DNA of 64,000 bases, from NCBI RefSeq assembly GCF_030159895.1, contig NZ_BSNI01000002.1, positions 62,001 to 126,000 of the forward strand, given 5' to 3'. The notes below the pieces were generated by a model, which ran no database searches, had not been told where the DNA came from, and was given only the letters and a program-made list of their open reading frames with translations. Origin of the DNA: Maritalea porphyrae (lineage in GTDB: Bacteria > Pseudomonadota > Alphaproteobacteria > Rhizobiales > Devosiaceae). The position numbers and the translations under genes were made by a program. Position 1 is the stretch's first letter. Each line of letters opens with the position of its first letter. This document shows positions 18,753 to 28,034 of this stretch, piece by piece.

Positions 18753-19742
18753 TTGGCAACAATTCTGGCGGGCGCATTTTTTGCGCCCAGCATTGCGTGG
18801 GCTGAAAAGCTGACCATCAATGCCAACCAAATCAAATGGTTTAAAAGTCAAGCGATCGGTAAACCGGTGGGCAATGGATTGATTTGGCGCGGCGGTTTGC
18901 ACCTAACCAGCGACAACGAACAATTTGGCGGCCTGTCAGACATAACCTTCACCTCAACACAGGGTGACGTGACCATGGTGACCGACACCGGTCGATTTGT
19001 GTCAGGACGCCTTCAATATGGTGAAAATGCAGCGCCAATTGCTATCGAAAACGCAACAATTGAGCGGGTGCAAAACTCCAAAGGCGTCAACCTGCCAACC
19101 ATCTTCTCTCGCGATCCAGAGTCTCTTGATACGATATATCGCAACGGCAAAGCGTTTGCCGTACGCGTCGGATTTGAACATCTCACACGCGTCGCCGATT
19201 TCAATCTTATTGATGGCAAGCCCGGTGGTGCGGCAATAGAATACACCATTCCAAATTGGATAACGCGCCAGCGCAACAATGGCTCGCTCGAATCGCTTTG
19301 TATCGCGCCTCCAGCTTCTCCTGTGGCCGGGTCCACCTTGATGATCCTCGAAGATGTGCGTGACGACAAACGTAATCACCGCGCTTGGCTGTCGGGCAAG
19401 CGCGATGGTGGCGATTTAAGCGTTAAGGCAGAAAACGGCTTCCGTCCGACAGCCTGCGCCTTCACCCAAAACGGTGATCTTTTAATTCTTTACCGTGATG
19501 TGGGCATCTTTGGTTTTTCGATGCAACTGCGCATGGTCAGAGCATCAGACGTCCAGAAGAACAATGTGCTGTTTGGCGAAAAACTGCTTGAGGCGAACGG
19601 GGGCGATGTCGACAATATGGAGGGCCTAGCAACCCATATTGGGACCAACAACGAAACCATAATTACCATCCTATCCGACGACAATTTCCGGGGCTGGGAG
19701 CGCACTTTGTTGCTGCAATTCGAGCTAGTAAAAAAATTTTGA
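18753..19742 (+). CDS. esterase-like/phytase-like exported protein
   Basis: A 329-aa exported protein of the 'esterase-like activity of phytase' family (beta-propeller type), from motifs such as GGLSDITFT, MVTDTGRFVSGRL and DVDNMEGLATH. The N-terminus is a signal peptide ending in IAWA|EK. The first normal start is TTG 18753, which leaves no positive residue before the hydrophobic core. Extending upstream in frame adds IARFLF, but only an ATA codon, overlapping the cobT stop as ATAG, could start that form. The substrate is unknown. Confidence 0.75.
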   Translation: MATILAGAFFAPSIAWAEKLTINANQIKWFKSQAIGKPVGNGLIWRGGLHLTSDNEQFGGLSDITFTSTQGDVTMVTDTGRFVSGRLQYGENAAPIAIENATIERVQNSKGVNLPTIFSRDPESLDTIYRNGKAFAVRVGFEHLTRVADFNLIDGKPGGAAIEYTIPNWITRQRNNGSLESLCIAPPASPVAGSTLMILEDVRDDKRNHRAWLSGKRDGGDLSVKAENGFRPTACAFTQNGDLLILYRDVGIFGFSMQLRMVRASDVQKNNVLFGEKLLEANGGDVDNMEGLATHIGTNNETIITILSDDNFRGWERTLLLQFELVKKF

Positions 19743-19825
19743 TTTCACTAAAAACCCTGTCTAATATGACCTCACCTCAAATCAAAGTCCGGCCATAACG
19801 GACAACTCCACAAAAGGGATTATTC

Positions 19826-20872
19826 ATGAATATCGATCTACTCAAACGCTTGTGCGAAACTCCAGGCGTGCCAGGCCGCGAAGACCGCATCCGCGCACTC
19901 ATTGAAAAAGAAATTGACGGCCTATTCGATGAGGTAGTCACAGATCCAATGGGTTCACTTTTGTGCAAGCGCAACCCAACAAGCAAAGTAGACGGTACGC
20001 CGAAAAAGGTGATGTTGTTGTGCCACATGGACGAGATCGGTTTCCTTGTGTCGCATGTCAACGAAAAGGGCCATGTCTATGTGGACAATGTGGGCGGCTT
20101 TGACACACGCAACCTATTCTCACGCCGAGTGCTCGTGGTTACTGAAAATGGTGACTACAAAGCGGTGATGAACCCAGGCGGCAAACCCATTCACATCCAA
20201 ACACCTGAAGAAGGTAAAAAGATCCCAACGGTTTCTGAATTTGTGATCGATCTCGGTATGGGTGAAAAAACCAAAGACGTCGTGCAAGTTGGCGACTATG
20301 TGGTGATGGACGAGCCACTGCTTGATCTCGAAGATAAGGTGGTTTCAAAGGCGCTTGATAACCGTGTGGCATGCTGGCTCGGCATTGAATCTATTCGCAA
20401 ATTGGTTGAGGACAAGTCGACTCACGACTGCGAAATCCATGTCGCCTTCACCACTCAAGAAGAAGTTGGCCTGCGCGGCGCCCGCACAGCGGCACACGCG
20501 ATCCAGCCAGACATCGGCCTAGGCATCGACGTAACCCTTGCCTGTGACACCCCAGGCGTGCCTGAGCACCAATCTGTCACCACTCAAGGCAAAGGTTTTG
20601 GCCTACACGTCAAAGACAGCTCGTTTATAGCCGATATCGACTTGGTACGTGAAGTAGAAGCGCTAGCGAAAAAGAATGACATTCCGTATCAGCGCACCAT
20701 TTTGGCCCGCGGCGGTCAAGACGGTGCCGCCGCACAGCAAGCAGCAGCCGGGGCAAAAGCGGTTGGCATTGTGGTTGGCTGTCGCTACGTGCACACGGTC
20801 ACCGAAATGATCGACAAAACAGATCTAAAAGCAGCCCGCGATATTTTGGCTGCATACCTTGCAGCCCATTAA
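19826..20872 (+). CDS. M42 family metallopeptidase
   Basis: A 348-aa cobalt/zinc aminopeptidase-like enzyme. The expected metal ligands are present: His in LLCHMDEIGF, Asp in ALDNRVACW, the Glu pair in TTQEEVGLRGA, Asp in GIDVTLACD and a late His in GCRYVHTVTEM. M42 enzymes trim N-terminal residues or act on glutaminyl compounds as large cytosolic assemblies. The ATG at 19826 follows AAAGGG. A perfect terminator follows the gene, so it is the last or only gene of its transcript. Confidence 0.9.
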   Translation: MNIDLLKRLCETPGVPGREDRIRALIEKEIDGLFDEVVTDPMGSLLCKRNPTSKVDGTPKKVMLLCHMDEIGFLVSHVNEKGHVYVDNVGGFDTRNLFSRRVLVVTENGDYKAVMNPGGKPIHIQTPEEGKKIPTVSEFVIDLGMGEKTKDVVQVGDYVVMDEPLLDLEDKVVSKALDNRVACWLGIESIRKLVEDKSTHDCEIHVAFTTQEEVGLRGARTAAHAIQPDIGLGIDVTLACDTPGVPEHQSVTTQGKGFGLHVKDSSFIADIDLVREVEALAKKNDIPYQRTILARGGQDGAAAQQAAAGAKAVGIVVGCRYVHTVTEMIDKTDLKAARDILAAYLAAH

Positions 20873-20897
20873 ATTGGTGACGCAAGTATAGAATAAA

Positions 20898-20933
20898 TGA
20901 AGCCCGCTGCACTCTGCAGCGGGCTTCATTTTT
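20898..20933 (+). terminator. strong Rho-independent terminator
   Basis: A perfect 14-bp stem (20898-20911 with 20915-20928, loop CTC) runs into TTTTT. It closes the M42 peptidase transcript before the next gene. Confidence 0.92.
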
Positions 20934-20966
20934 GACCACGGCTTAATTGTTTTCCGGGACACCAAA

Positions 20967-21608
20967 ATGACCATAATTGAGTATGTTTACTCCGCGCATT
21001 CCGCCTACGCCTATATTGGTTCGAAAACCTTTAGCCAAATTGCCGAGTCAAATGGCGCGACGATTATGCACCGCCCAATTTTGCTATCGCCAGTTGTGGA
21101 GGCGCAGCGCAGCGAGCCTTTTCGCCAACGTACGCAAGCGCACGTGGACTATTTTTTTGGTCGAGAAATCGAACGTTGGGCAGAATATCGAGATGTGCCG
21201 ATAATCAACTACCGCCCAACCCACCATGACGCCGATTACAGGCTTGCGTCTGGTATGATCATAGCGCTTGGCGACAATGGCGCATCCGTTGATGCGATGG
21301 CCCACGCGCTTTTAGAAGCCCATTGGGTTAATGATGTTGACTTGTCTGATCAAACTGCCCTGACAGCGGTAGCAAAGCAACTTGGGCACGATGCTGAAAA
21401 CTTGTTGGAAAAAGCGGCTTCACCTTCCGTGCAGGACCAGCTCAATAAAAATATCAAATGGGCGCGAGACCAGAATGTTTTCGGTTCGCCAACATATATC
21501 GTAAATGGCGACCCGTTTTATGGCCAAGACCACTTGGAATTGGTTGAACGTGCAATCAAAAAACCCTTTGGCGCACCGAACTGGAAAAATCCGCCAGTAG
21601 ACGCTTGA
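20967..21608 (+). CDS. 2-hydroxychromene-2-carboxylate isomerase family (DsbA-like fold)
   Basis: A 213-aa protein of the GST-kappa/DsbA-like isomerase family. The N-terminal EYVYSAHSAYAYIGSK carries the catalytic Ser position used instead of Cys, and the C-terminal NVFGSPTYIVNGDPFYGQD is the family's cis-Pro segment. Homologues catalyse glutathione-dependent isomerisation in naphthalene degradation, but nothing nearby suggests aromatic catabolism, so the natural substrate is open. It lies alone after a terminator. Confidence 0.85.
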   Translation: MTIIEYVYSAHSAYAYIGSKTFSQIAESNGATIMHRPILLSPVVEAQRSEPFRQRTQAHVDYFFGREIERWAEYRDVPIINYRPTHHDADYRLASGMIIALGDNGASVDAMAHALLEAHWVNDVDLSDQTALTAVAKQLGHDAENLLEKAASPSVQDQLNKNIKWARDQNVFGSPTYIVNGDPFYGQDHLELVERAIKKPFGAPNWKNPPVDA

Positions 21609-21677
21609 ACCAAAGCTATGTCAGCTGGTTGCCTACAAGTGAACTCATCAAATTTGTCCTGCGGATGAAGCAAAACT

Positions 21678-22454
21678 CTACTTCATTGCTTTATCGACAA
21701 TCTTATCAAACCGAGAATCCATACAAACGCTGACATCTGTGGTGATGAATTTCCCATCCAAAAACAGACTAAAAATGGTTGCCGGCGTCGGCGCGCTTTG
21801 CGCGACCTCAAGACTATCAAGCTTGATGGTTTTGAGCGGAAGGTCCCTTTTCTCGCAACTCTCTTTCAAGGAGTTTTCAATATGAAACTCTGTGAATGGA
21901 CAACGGTTTGAGTAATATGCGGTCACGCCTTTGCTGTTCGCATCAAGTCCAGCCCGCGCACTTTCGGCAAATCGCGGCATCTCAACTTTCGCATCGGGTT
22001 TGACCGACAAAGCCAACAGAACGAAGCCGTTTTCAAGCTCATCAACTTTTTGAAAACCTTGTCGCAACAGCCATTTGCCATCGCTCTGGAAGTGCATCTT
22101 CTTCTTACCCACAACTGTGGTTAGACCTGCAAATCCTTGCGCTTTGGCATCATCCAGCGCGGACTGCAACAAAGCCTTGCCATGCCCGTGGCCCTTGAAC
22201 TTCCCTGAAACCCAAAAGCACCCCATTACCATCCAGTTTGGCGCAATCACCGGCATCCACGCATGTTCGCCAGGTCCATATTCAATGAAAACCTTGCCGC
22301 GCTCGTCAAGGCGCGTAAACCGGTAGCCCTTTGAGTGTTGATCAGCCAACCAGCGCTTTTTCGCAATATATCCATTGGCGCATTTTTTATCGGAAATCGC
22401 ACAACAGATATGCTCAGTTTGAAGCATTTCAGGGATAAGAGAAATATAGCTCAT
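21678..22454 (-). CDS. GNAT N-acetyltransferase with YoaP-like C-terminal domain
   Basis: A 258-aa protein: an N-terminal GNAT domain (SGKFKGHGHGKALLQSALDD is the acetyl-CoA loop) fused to a C-terminal region containing AYYSNRCPFTEFHIENSLK, which resembles the thioredoxin-like YoaP domain. The cysteines in ICCAISDKKCANGY near the N-terminus are also conserved-looking. The start ATG at 22454 has an excellent AGGAGG upstream; the frame is open for 17 more codons. It is convergent with the isomerase gene. The substrate is unknown. Confidence 0.82.
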   Translation of the reverse strand: MSYISLIPEMLQTEHICCAISDKKCANGYIAKKRWLADQHSKGYRFTRLDERGKVFIEYGPGEHAWMPVIAPNWMVMGCFWVSGKFKGHGHGKALLQSALDDAKAQGFAGLTTVVGKKKMHFQSDGKWLLRQGFQKVDELENGFVLLALSVKPDAKVEMPRFAESARAGLDANSKGVTAYYSNRCPFTEFHIENSLKESCEKRDLPLKTIKLDSLEVAQSAPTPATIFSLFLDGKFITTDVSVCMDSRFDKIVDKAMK

Positions 22455-22564
22455 TGTTGTTCCTCCTTTTCTAAGAAAGGTTAGAAACTTGAGCACAAAT
22501 GTCATTGAGGCATGTCAAGCTCGTCTTTGCCGCAAACCAACGCAATTCAACGACAAATGACCCA

Positions 22565-22593
22565 ATAAAAAACGCCCCGAAAAACGGGGCGTT
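22565..22593 (-). terminator. Rho-independent terminator of the YhhQ gene
   Basis: A 9-bp stem AACGCCCCG (22571-22579) with CGGGGCGTT (22585-22593) around five A. Read on the minus strand it is followed by TTTTTTATT, so it ends the transcript coming from the gene at 22665-23312. Confidence 0.88.
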
Positions 22594-22664
22594 CTGCTAC
22601 ACAGCTAAATTGCGCTCACATTCAATTCAGCTAAGCATAGGTAATTCCTTTAGTCGCTGACTTA

Positions 22665-23312
22665 TCAGGCCGCAACCTTTTGTGCAAGTTGGCGATCTGA
22701 AACAAATTGCCGAAGGAAATTGTAGGGCGCGAGAAGCGCAAACACCATTAGACCTTTGACAATCAGATCACCGAGCCCGAGCGACACATAAAGCGGCACT
22801 TCTGCTCCAACGCTCAATAGCGGGACACCGAACCCAAGCGAACTATCGGCCTGCGCGAAGAAATTGTCGATACCCACAAATGCGGGTGCAAAGGCCAATG
22901 AAAAGAAAATGGCTGTGTCGATTGCCGATGCAATGCTTGATGATATCAACGGCGCGCGCCACCAAGCCCCACCTGAGCGCAATCGGTCAAATATGGAAAT
23001 ATCTAGCAATTGTGCAATCAAGAACGCCGAGCCTGATGCGACGGCGATGCGTGGGTTTGCCAGTTGAAGCGAGAGATAGACCGCCAATGAAAAACCGACC
23101 AACACAACAATGCGCGCAGATTTTGGCCCGAAATGACGGTTCGTCAAATCGGTAACAAGAAACGCGAATGGATATGTGAAAGCACCCCAAGTGAGGATTT
23201 CTTGTAGGTCAAGCGGTCCGAGTTGAATAACAACGGGAATCGCAACCAAATAGTTAGACGCGGCGACAACAATCGCCATGGCCGCAACGGCCACAAAAAA
23301 ACGAGCGAGCAT
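22665..23312 (-). CDS. queuosine precursor transporter (VUT/YhhQ family)
   Basis: A 215-aa integral membrane protein with about six hydrophobic helices. The family signatures are AFTYPFAFLVTDLTNRHFGP near residue 50 and the Asp-rich helix ASAIDTAIFF. YhhQ relatives import queuine-type precursors (preQ0, preQ1) for tRNA modification; in some bacteria they have other deazapurine substrates. I looked for a preQ1 riboswitch in the leader and did not see one. A strong terminator lies about 70 bases downstream. Confidence 0.88.
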   Translation of the reverse strand: MLARFFVAVAAMAIVVAASNYLVAIPVVIQLGPLDLQEILTWGAFTYPFAFLVTDLTNRHFGPKSARIVVLVGFSLAVYLSLQLANPRIAVASGSAFLIAQLLDISIFDRLRSGGAWWRAPLISSSIASAIDTAIFFSLAFAPAFVGIDNFFAQADSSLGFGVPLLSVGAEVPLYVSLGLGDLIVKGLMVFALLAPYNFLRQFVSDRQLAQKVAA

Positions 23313-23377
23313 GATAATGCACCTCTTAAGTTACGCGGCAACTCCGGCAATAGACCGACGCCACTAGTTCAAATGCA

Positions 23378-23408
23378 AGAAACCGCGAAACGACCAATCG
23401 TCTCGCGG
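23378..23408 (-). terminator. hairpin terminator after rpmB
   Basis: On the minus strand CCGCGAGACGA (23408-23398) pairs with TCGTTTCGCGG (23393-23383) through one G-U pair, loop TTGG, followed by TTTCTTGC. The T-tract is broken, so partial read-through into the YhhQ gene is possible. Confidence 0.6.
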
Positions 23409-23438
23409 CATCTCATTTTTCTTAACAAAGAAACCGGA

Positions 23439-23723
23439 TTAAGAGGCTTGCGCCAGACGGATTTCTTTTTTCACGCTCAATGCGCGATCTGACAATTCAG
23501 TGTCTTTTGCTTTAAGCAAATATGCGTCCAAGCCACCGCGGTGCTCAACAGTACGCAACGCCGCTGCAGAAACTTTAAGTTTCACATTGCGGCCCAAAGT
23601 TTCAGACATCAAAGTCACATTGCACAAGTTTGGCAAAAACTTGCGACGAGTCCGGTTGAGCGCGTGGCTCACATTGTTACCAGACATCACACCTTTGCCA
23701 GAAAGTTCACAACGCCGTGCCAT
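23439..23723 (-). CDS. rpmB: 50S ribosomal protein L28
   Basis: A 94-aa large-subunit protein beginning [20 protein letters not shown] and containing the conserved [15 protein letters not shown] segment. The length is typical of alphaproteobacterial L28. It is monocistronic in appearance, with its own promoter about 100-120 bases upstream and a hairpin downstream. Confidence 0.97.
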   Translation of the reverse strand: MARRCELSGKGVMSGNNVSHALNRTRRKFLPNLCNVTLMSETLGRNVKLKVSAAALRTVEHRGGLDAYLLKAKDTELSDRALSVKKEIRLAQAS

Positions 23724-23814
23724 GTTATAATTCCCGTTCGATCCACAAAACCTTCGTCTGTCTCGTGCTTAACGCCGAGCCCGACAGGTCTCAATTACAT
23801 GAAAAAGTCGCGTT

Positions 23815-23843
23815 TAAATAGATAATGGGCCACCATTAGTCAA
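23815..23843 (-). promoter_or_regulatory. probable sigma-70 promoter of rpmB
   Basis: On the minus strand TTGACT (23843-23838) and TATTTA (23820-23815) are separated by exactly 17 bases, about 90 bases before the rpmB ATG. The boxes fit a housekeeping promoter for a highly expressed ribosomal gene. The assignment is by inspection only. Confidence 0.55.
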
Positions 23844-23965
23844 GCACTTCTGTGCGAAAATCAAATGGAATTGCCTTGAAAGCGTCAAACCATGACGGCA
23901 CTGTAAAATTTCAGTGATTCGTCAAAAACGCATTCTCGCCTACCAACTAAGGATCGACACTTATC

Positions 23966-24769
23966 GTGGCCGCTTCGTTTTATCGCAAATTGTACCGTGT
24001 ATTCTTGTTTGTTTTTGGCGCTATTTTGCTCGCGCCGCAAGCCTTCGCCGCAGACGTTAATGCCAAAGCAAATTATATTGTTTCTCTACGAGGGGTGAAC
24101 ATTGCAACGGTTGGCGTGGCCTTCAAGGACAATGGCGACAAATATAGCGTCAATATTTCTGGCGATGTGGCTGGCCTTGCGTCTTTGGTTGCTGCGGGAA
24201 CTGCAACACTTGCATCCTATGGCACATCGTCAAAGGGAGGAGATTTGCAGAGCGATCAGTTTGAGCTGGAAACCATCGCCAATGAACAGTCGTTTCGCGT
24301 TCGGTTTCAAGCGAACAAAGGCAATGTCACAAGCACCCAAGTGATTCCAGCGCTCACACAAAATGAAAACCGCGTACCCGTCGCCGCTGCTCATCGTCGC
24401 AACATCAACGATCCTATTGCCGCATTCTTTTTAAAATCCAATGGTCTGGATCCAGCCGTTTGCAACCGCACCTTAGAAATCTACACCGGCGTTGAGCGCT
24501 ATGACATTCACCTCAAGTTCGCCAAAAACCAGACAGCAACGTCTAAGGCCACCGGCTATCAGGGCCCAGTTATGTTGTGCACCATGCGCTATAAGCCAAT
24601 TTCGGGTCATTTTTCCAACTCTGACACGACCAACTACATGAAATCCAATCAACGATTTCTGATTTGGTACGCCCCGCTGGAAAACTCAGATTATTTGATT
24701 CCCTACCGAATCCTCGTAGGTACGGCCTTTGGCGATCTTTCTATGGTGCTGACGCGCCTAAACAACTAA
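23966..24769 (+). CDS. DUF3108 domain-containing exported protein
   Basis: A 267-aa protein with a Sec signal peptide (VFLFVFGAILLAPQAFA|AD) and a DUF3108 body with segments such as YIVSLRGVNIATVG and GPVMLCTMRYKPISGH. These periplasmic proteins are widespread in alphaproteobacteria without a known function. The start is GTG 23966, with AAGGA about a dozen bases upstream. Divergent from rpmB. Confidence 0.85.
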   Translation: MAASFYRKLYRVFLFVFGAILLAPQAFAADVNAKANYIVSLRGVNIATVGVAFKDNGDKYSVNISGDVAGLASLVAAGTATLASYGTSSKGGDLQSDQFELETIANEQSFRVRFQANKGNVTSTQVIPALTQNENRVPVAAAHRRNINDPIAAFFLKSNGLDPAVCNRTLEIYTGVERYDIHLKFAKNQTATSKATGYQGPVMLCTMRYKPISGHFSNSDTTNYMKSNQRFLIWYAPLENSDYLIPYRILVGTAFGDLSMVLTRLNN

Positions 24770-25229
24770 AATCACATCACTTTCCAGCGCTTTGCCATTA
24801 ACCATAACGCCCCGAATTGGCATCTCAATTCGGCACGTCAAAATCTTTTTCGTAAAGATTGCACTTTTCTGCTCAAGGTTTTGGGCACCAAACCTTAATG
24901 CCGTCAAAAAAATGACGCGCCCAAACATTCAAACAATTGAAACAATCATTAGGATTTGAGACAAATTAAGCAAATCGCAATCAAGATGAATACAATTTGC
25001 GCCTTTCAACCCCACAAACGGGGAAAATGTCGAAAAATTGTGCCCCATTAGTCCGCGACCCACCATATAATGTAGGGAACGAAGCAAGAATGGACGAGAA
25101 ACCGCGATTCGGTCTATGTTCGTTCTCTTTTTGTACCAATAGTAAATCCAATTGCTGTTTTGACCCGCCGTCCTGTCTCAAAAAAAGACAGTCAGACCAG
25201 CCACAACACCAAAGGACGCCGGAGAGTTT
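24770..25229 (+). other. 460-bp intergenic region with small hairpins, no gene seen
   Basis: No convincing ORF or RNA gene is visible. It holds several short inverted repeats: 24812-24833 (8-bp stem, 6-base loop), 24842-24860 (7-bp stem), 24875-24896 (7-bp stem plus bulged extension) and 25173-25191 (6-bp stem around an A-rich loop). The first may end the DUF3108 transcript. A TATAAT hexamer at 25066-25071 has no good -35 partner but could belong to the helicase promoter. CGGAGAG before 25230 is the helicase ribosome site. Confidence 0.5.
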
Positions 25230-28022
25230 ATGGACACCCATTTCGCCGCGGGCAACGTAAAGGCCATTCTTGGCCCCACCAATACCGGCAAAACCCATTA
25301 TGCGGTCGAAAGGTTGTTAGCGCATCGCACCGGCATGATTGGTTTGCCTTTGCGGCTGCTGGCCCGCGAGGTTTATCAACGCTTAGTCGAACGCGTTGGC
25401 GTTGGTGCGGTCGCACTAGTGACAGGCGAAGAGCGAATCGCTCCAAAGAATGCGCGTTATTGGGTGGCCACCGTAGAAGCCATGCCCACCAACTTCAGCG
25501 TTGAATGTGTGGCCATTGATGAAATTCAAACAGCCACCCATCTGGATCGCGGACATGTTTTCACTGACCGCATACTCAATGCACGCGGCACTCACGAAAC
25601 TTTATTGCTTGGCGCCGCTACAATGGCCCCAATAATCGCAGCCCTACTGCCCGACGCTGAAATTATCCATCGCCCACGCTTTTCGCAGCTTACTTATGTG
25701 GGCTCGAAAAAGATCACCCGCCAACCGCGGCGTTCCGCGATTGTGGCATTTTCGACCAATGAAGTTTATGCAATTGCCGAACTGATCCGACGTCAACGCG
25801 GCGGCGCAGCTGTGGTTATGGGCGCCCTAAGCCCGCGCACCCGCAATGCCCAAGTTGAGCTTTACGAAAACGGCGAAGTCGACTTTCTCGTTGCAACCGA
25901 TGCTATAGGCATGGGGTTGAACCTTGATATCAACCACGTGGCCTTTGCCGCCGATATGAAATTTGACGGCAAGCAAATGCGACCGCTCATTCCCGCAGAG
26001 TTCGCGCAGATCGCTGGACGCGCGGGACGGCACACAAAAGACGGCACATTCGGCGTCACCGGCGGCGTTGAGCCATTTTCGGATGAACTAGCGCAGCAGC
26101 TTGAAACCCACGAATTTGAACCGATAAAAATATTGCAATGGCGCAACTCAAATTTGAATTTCGCAAGTTTTCAATTGCTCCAGCAATCCCTTGACGTGCG
26201 CGCAGACCACCCCAAATTGACGAATGTGCCAGTTGCAAAAGACCAGCAAGCGCTCGAATTTTTGATGCGTCACCCAGATATTGGCCCCAAAAACGGCAAA
26301 GCCATTACCCAATTGGCATGGGATTGTGCCCTGATTCCGGACTATCGCAACATCTCACCAGCCCAACATGGTGAGATAATTGCCACAATCTTCCTAAATC
26401 TTGAGCAAAACGAAACAATTAGTGAAGACTGGATTGCCGAACAGGTCAGGTTTTGCGACAATGACCAAGGTGAAATTGACACCTTGTCCAATCGGATCAA
26501 ACAAATCCGCACTTGGACGTATGTAGCGAACCGAAAAAACTGGCTTAAAGACCCTACCTATTGGCGTGAAAAAACAAATGAGATTGAAAACACATTGTCT
26601 GACGCATTACATAAGCGTCTTACGCAGCGATTTATTGATCGCCGCACAAGTGTTTTAATGCGCCATTTAAGAGATAAACAGATGACGGCACCAGAAATAT
26701 CACAGAGCGGCGAAGTATCCCTTGAGGGACAAACCATCGGATCCATCGAAGGGTTTCGCTTTACCCTTTCATCGCAAGATGGCGGGGAAACGAAAAATCT
26801 ACGCTCTGCGGCCAGTGTGGCCATAGCGCCGGAGATAAAAAAACGCGCAGAGAAGGTTTCGGATTCGCCCAACGACGAATTTGTCTTGACCGCTGACGGC
26901 CTTATACGCTGGCGCGGTGAAGTGATTGCGGAACTGGCGCCTGGCGATGAGGTTCTTGCCCCTCGGTTGATTATTCTAGCAGACGAAAGCCTAACCGGCC
27001 CAGATCTGGGCGCTGTGCAAGATCGACTTGATCTATGGTTGCGGCACGCCATAAACACCCAGCTTGAACAGTTGATTGCGCTCAAAGAGCCTGCCGAACT
27101 AGAAGGTACTGCACGCGGCGTTGCATTCCGCCTTTCGGAAAGTCTTGGGGTTATTCCACGCGCTGAAATCGCGGACGAAGTTAAGGTGCTTGATCAAGAT
27201 GTGCGCGCTATCATGCGCAAAATGGGTGTCAAATTTGGCGCCTATCATATCTATTTGCCTCTATCACTTAAACCAGCACCGCGTGAAATAGCGCTGATTC
27301 TCTGGGCATTGAAAAATGGCGGCGTACGTCAGCCTGGCGTGCGCGAACTGCCACAGATCATTCTTTCAGGTCGCACATCAATTGATGTCGATCCTGAAAT
27401 TGCTAAAGAGCTTTACGAAATTGCTGGTTTCAAGGTCACTGGAAACCGTGCTGTACGGGTCGATATTCTTGAGCGGTTGGCCGATCTGATCCGGCCCTTG
27501 ATTGCCTTTGATCCAAAGCGCAATCAAGACACGCCGCCAGAAGGCGCAGCAGACGGGAATGGTTTCCGTGTCACAGTTGAAATGACATCTTTGCTTGGCT
27601 GTGCCGGCGAAGAGTTTTCAACCGTGCTGAAATCTCTTGGATACAAAGTGACCCGCACCCCAATTGAAGCAAAGCCAGAAGAAGCGGCGACCGAAACTGA
27701 AACCGTAGAGGCCGCCAACAATAATGAGCCTCAAACTGAAGCGGTCGCAGAATCGGGCGAAAAAGTTGCGGCAAAAGTAGTTGCTGAGACTGAAGAGCCA
27801 CAATTTGACGAGGTTTGGCAGCCAGCTGGCCGGCGCAACAACAACGCCCACCATGGCAAGAAACGCGACCAAAATCGCAACCAATTTGCGAAGGGCAAAA
27901 AAGACGGCAATAAGGGCAACAAAAAGCACAACCAACAAAAGCGCCCGAACAAGCCTGCACACAAGCCAAAGCCAATCGATCCTGATTCGCCATTCGCAGC
28001 GCTTGCCGCTTTGAAAAAATAA
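25230..28022 (+). CDS. Suv3/MgpS-like superfamily 2 helicase
   Basis: A 930-aa RNA/DNA helicase-like ATPase. The N-terminal motor shows Walker A GPTNTGKTHYAV (about residues 15-26), DEIQ as motif II near residue 96, TDAIGMGLNLDI as motif V and QIAGRAGRH as motif VI. A middle Suv3-type C-terminal region follows, then a low-complexity Glu/Ala-rich stretch and a Lys/Asn/Gln-rich tail (about residues 870-915) probably binding nucleic acid. Mitochondrial Suv3 works with RNA decay enzymes; the bacterial role is little known. The S4-domain gene starts 12 bases downstream. Confidence 0.88.
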   Translation: MDTHFAAGNVKAILGPTNTGKTHYAVERLLAHRTGMIGLPLRLLAREVYQRLVERVGVGAVALVTGEERIAPKNARYWVATVEAMPTNFSVECVAIDEIQTATHLDRGHVFTDRILNARGTHETLLLGAATMAPIIAALLPDAEIIHRPRFSQLTYVGSKKITRQPRRSAIVAFSTNEVYAIAELIRRQRGGAAVVMGALSPRTRNAQVELYENGEVDFLVATDAIGMGLNLDINHVAFAADMKFDGKQMRPLIPAEFAQIAGRAGRHTKDGTFGVTGGVEPFSDELAQQLETHEFEPIKILQWRNSNLNFASFQLLQQSLDVRADHPKLTNVPVAKDQQALEFLMRHPDIGPKNGKAITQLAWDCALIPDYRNISPAQHGEIIATIFLNLEQNETISEDWIAEQVRFCDNDQGEIDTLSNRIKQIRTWTYVANRKNWLKDPTYWREKTNEIENTLSDALHKRLTQRFIDRRTSVLMRHLRDKQMTAPEISQSGEVSLEGQTIGSIEGFRFTLSSQDGGETKNLRSAASVAIAPEIKKRAEKVSDSPNDEFVLTADGLIRWRGEVIAELAPGDEVLAPRLIILADESLTGPDLGAVQDRLDLWLRHAINTQLEQLIALKEPAELEGTARGVAFRLSESLGVIPRAEIADEVKVLDQDVRAIMRKMGVKFGAYHIYLPLSLKPAPREIALILWALKNGGVRQPGVRELPQIILSGRTSIDVDPEIAKELYEIAGFKVTGNRAVRVDILERLADLIRPLIAFDPKRNQDTPPEGAADGNGFRVTVEMTSLLGCAGEEFSTVLKSLGYKVTRTPIEAKPEEAATETETVEAANNNEPQTEAVAESGEKVAAKVVAETEEPQFDEVWQPAGRRNNNAHHGKKRDQNRNQFAKGKKDGNKGNKKHNQQKRPNKPAHKPKPIDPDSPFAALAALKK

Positions 28023-28034
28023 GCTGCATCTAAT

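Noticed and set aside
23313-23438. preQ1 riboswitch before the YhhQ gene
   Set aside because: The leader contains the rpmB hairpin but no recognisable preQ1-I or preQ1-II aptamer.
25066-25071. TATAAT as the helicase promoter
   Set aside because: It is a perfect -10 hexamer, but no -35 is found at 16-19 bases. Not listed as a feature of its own.
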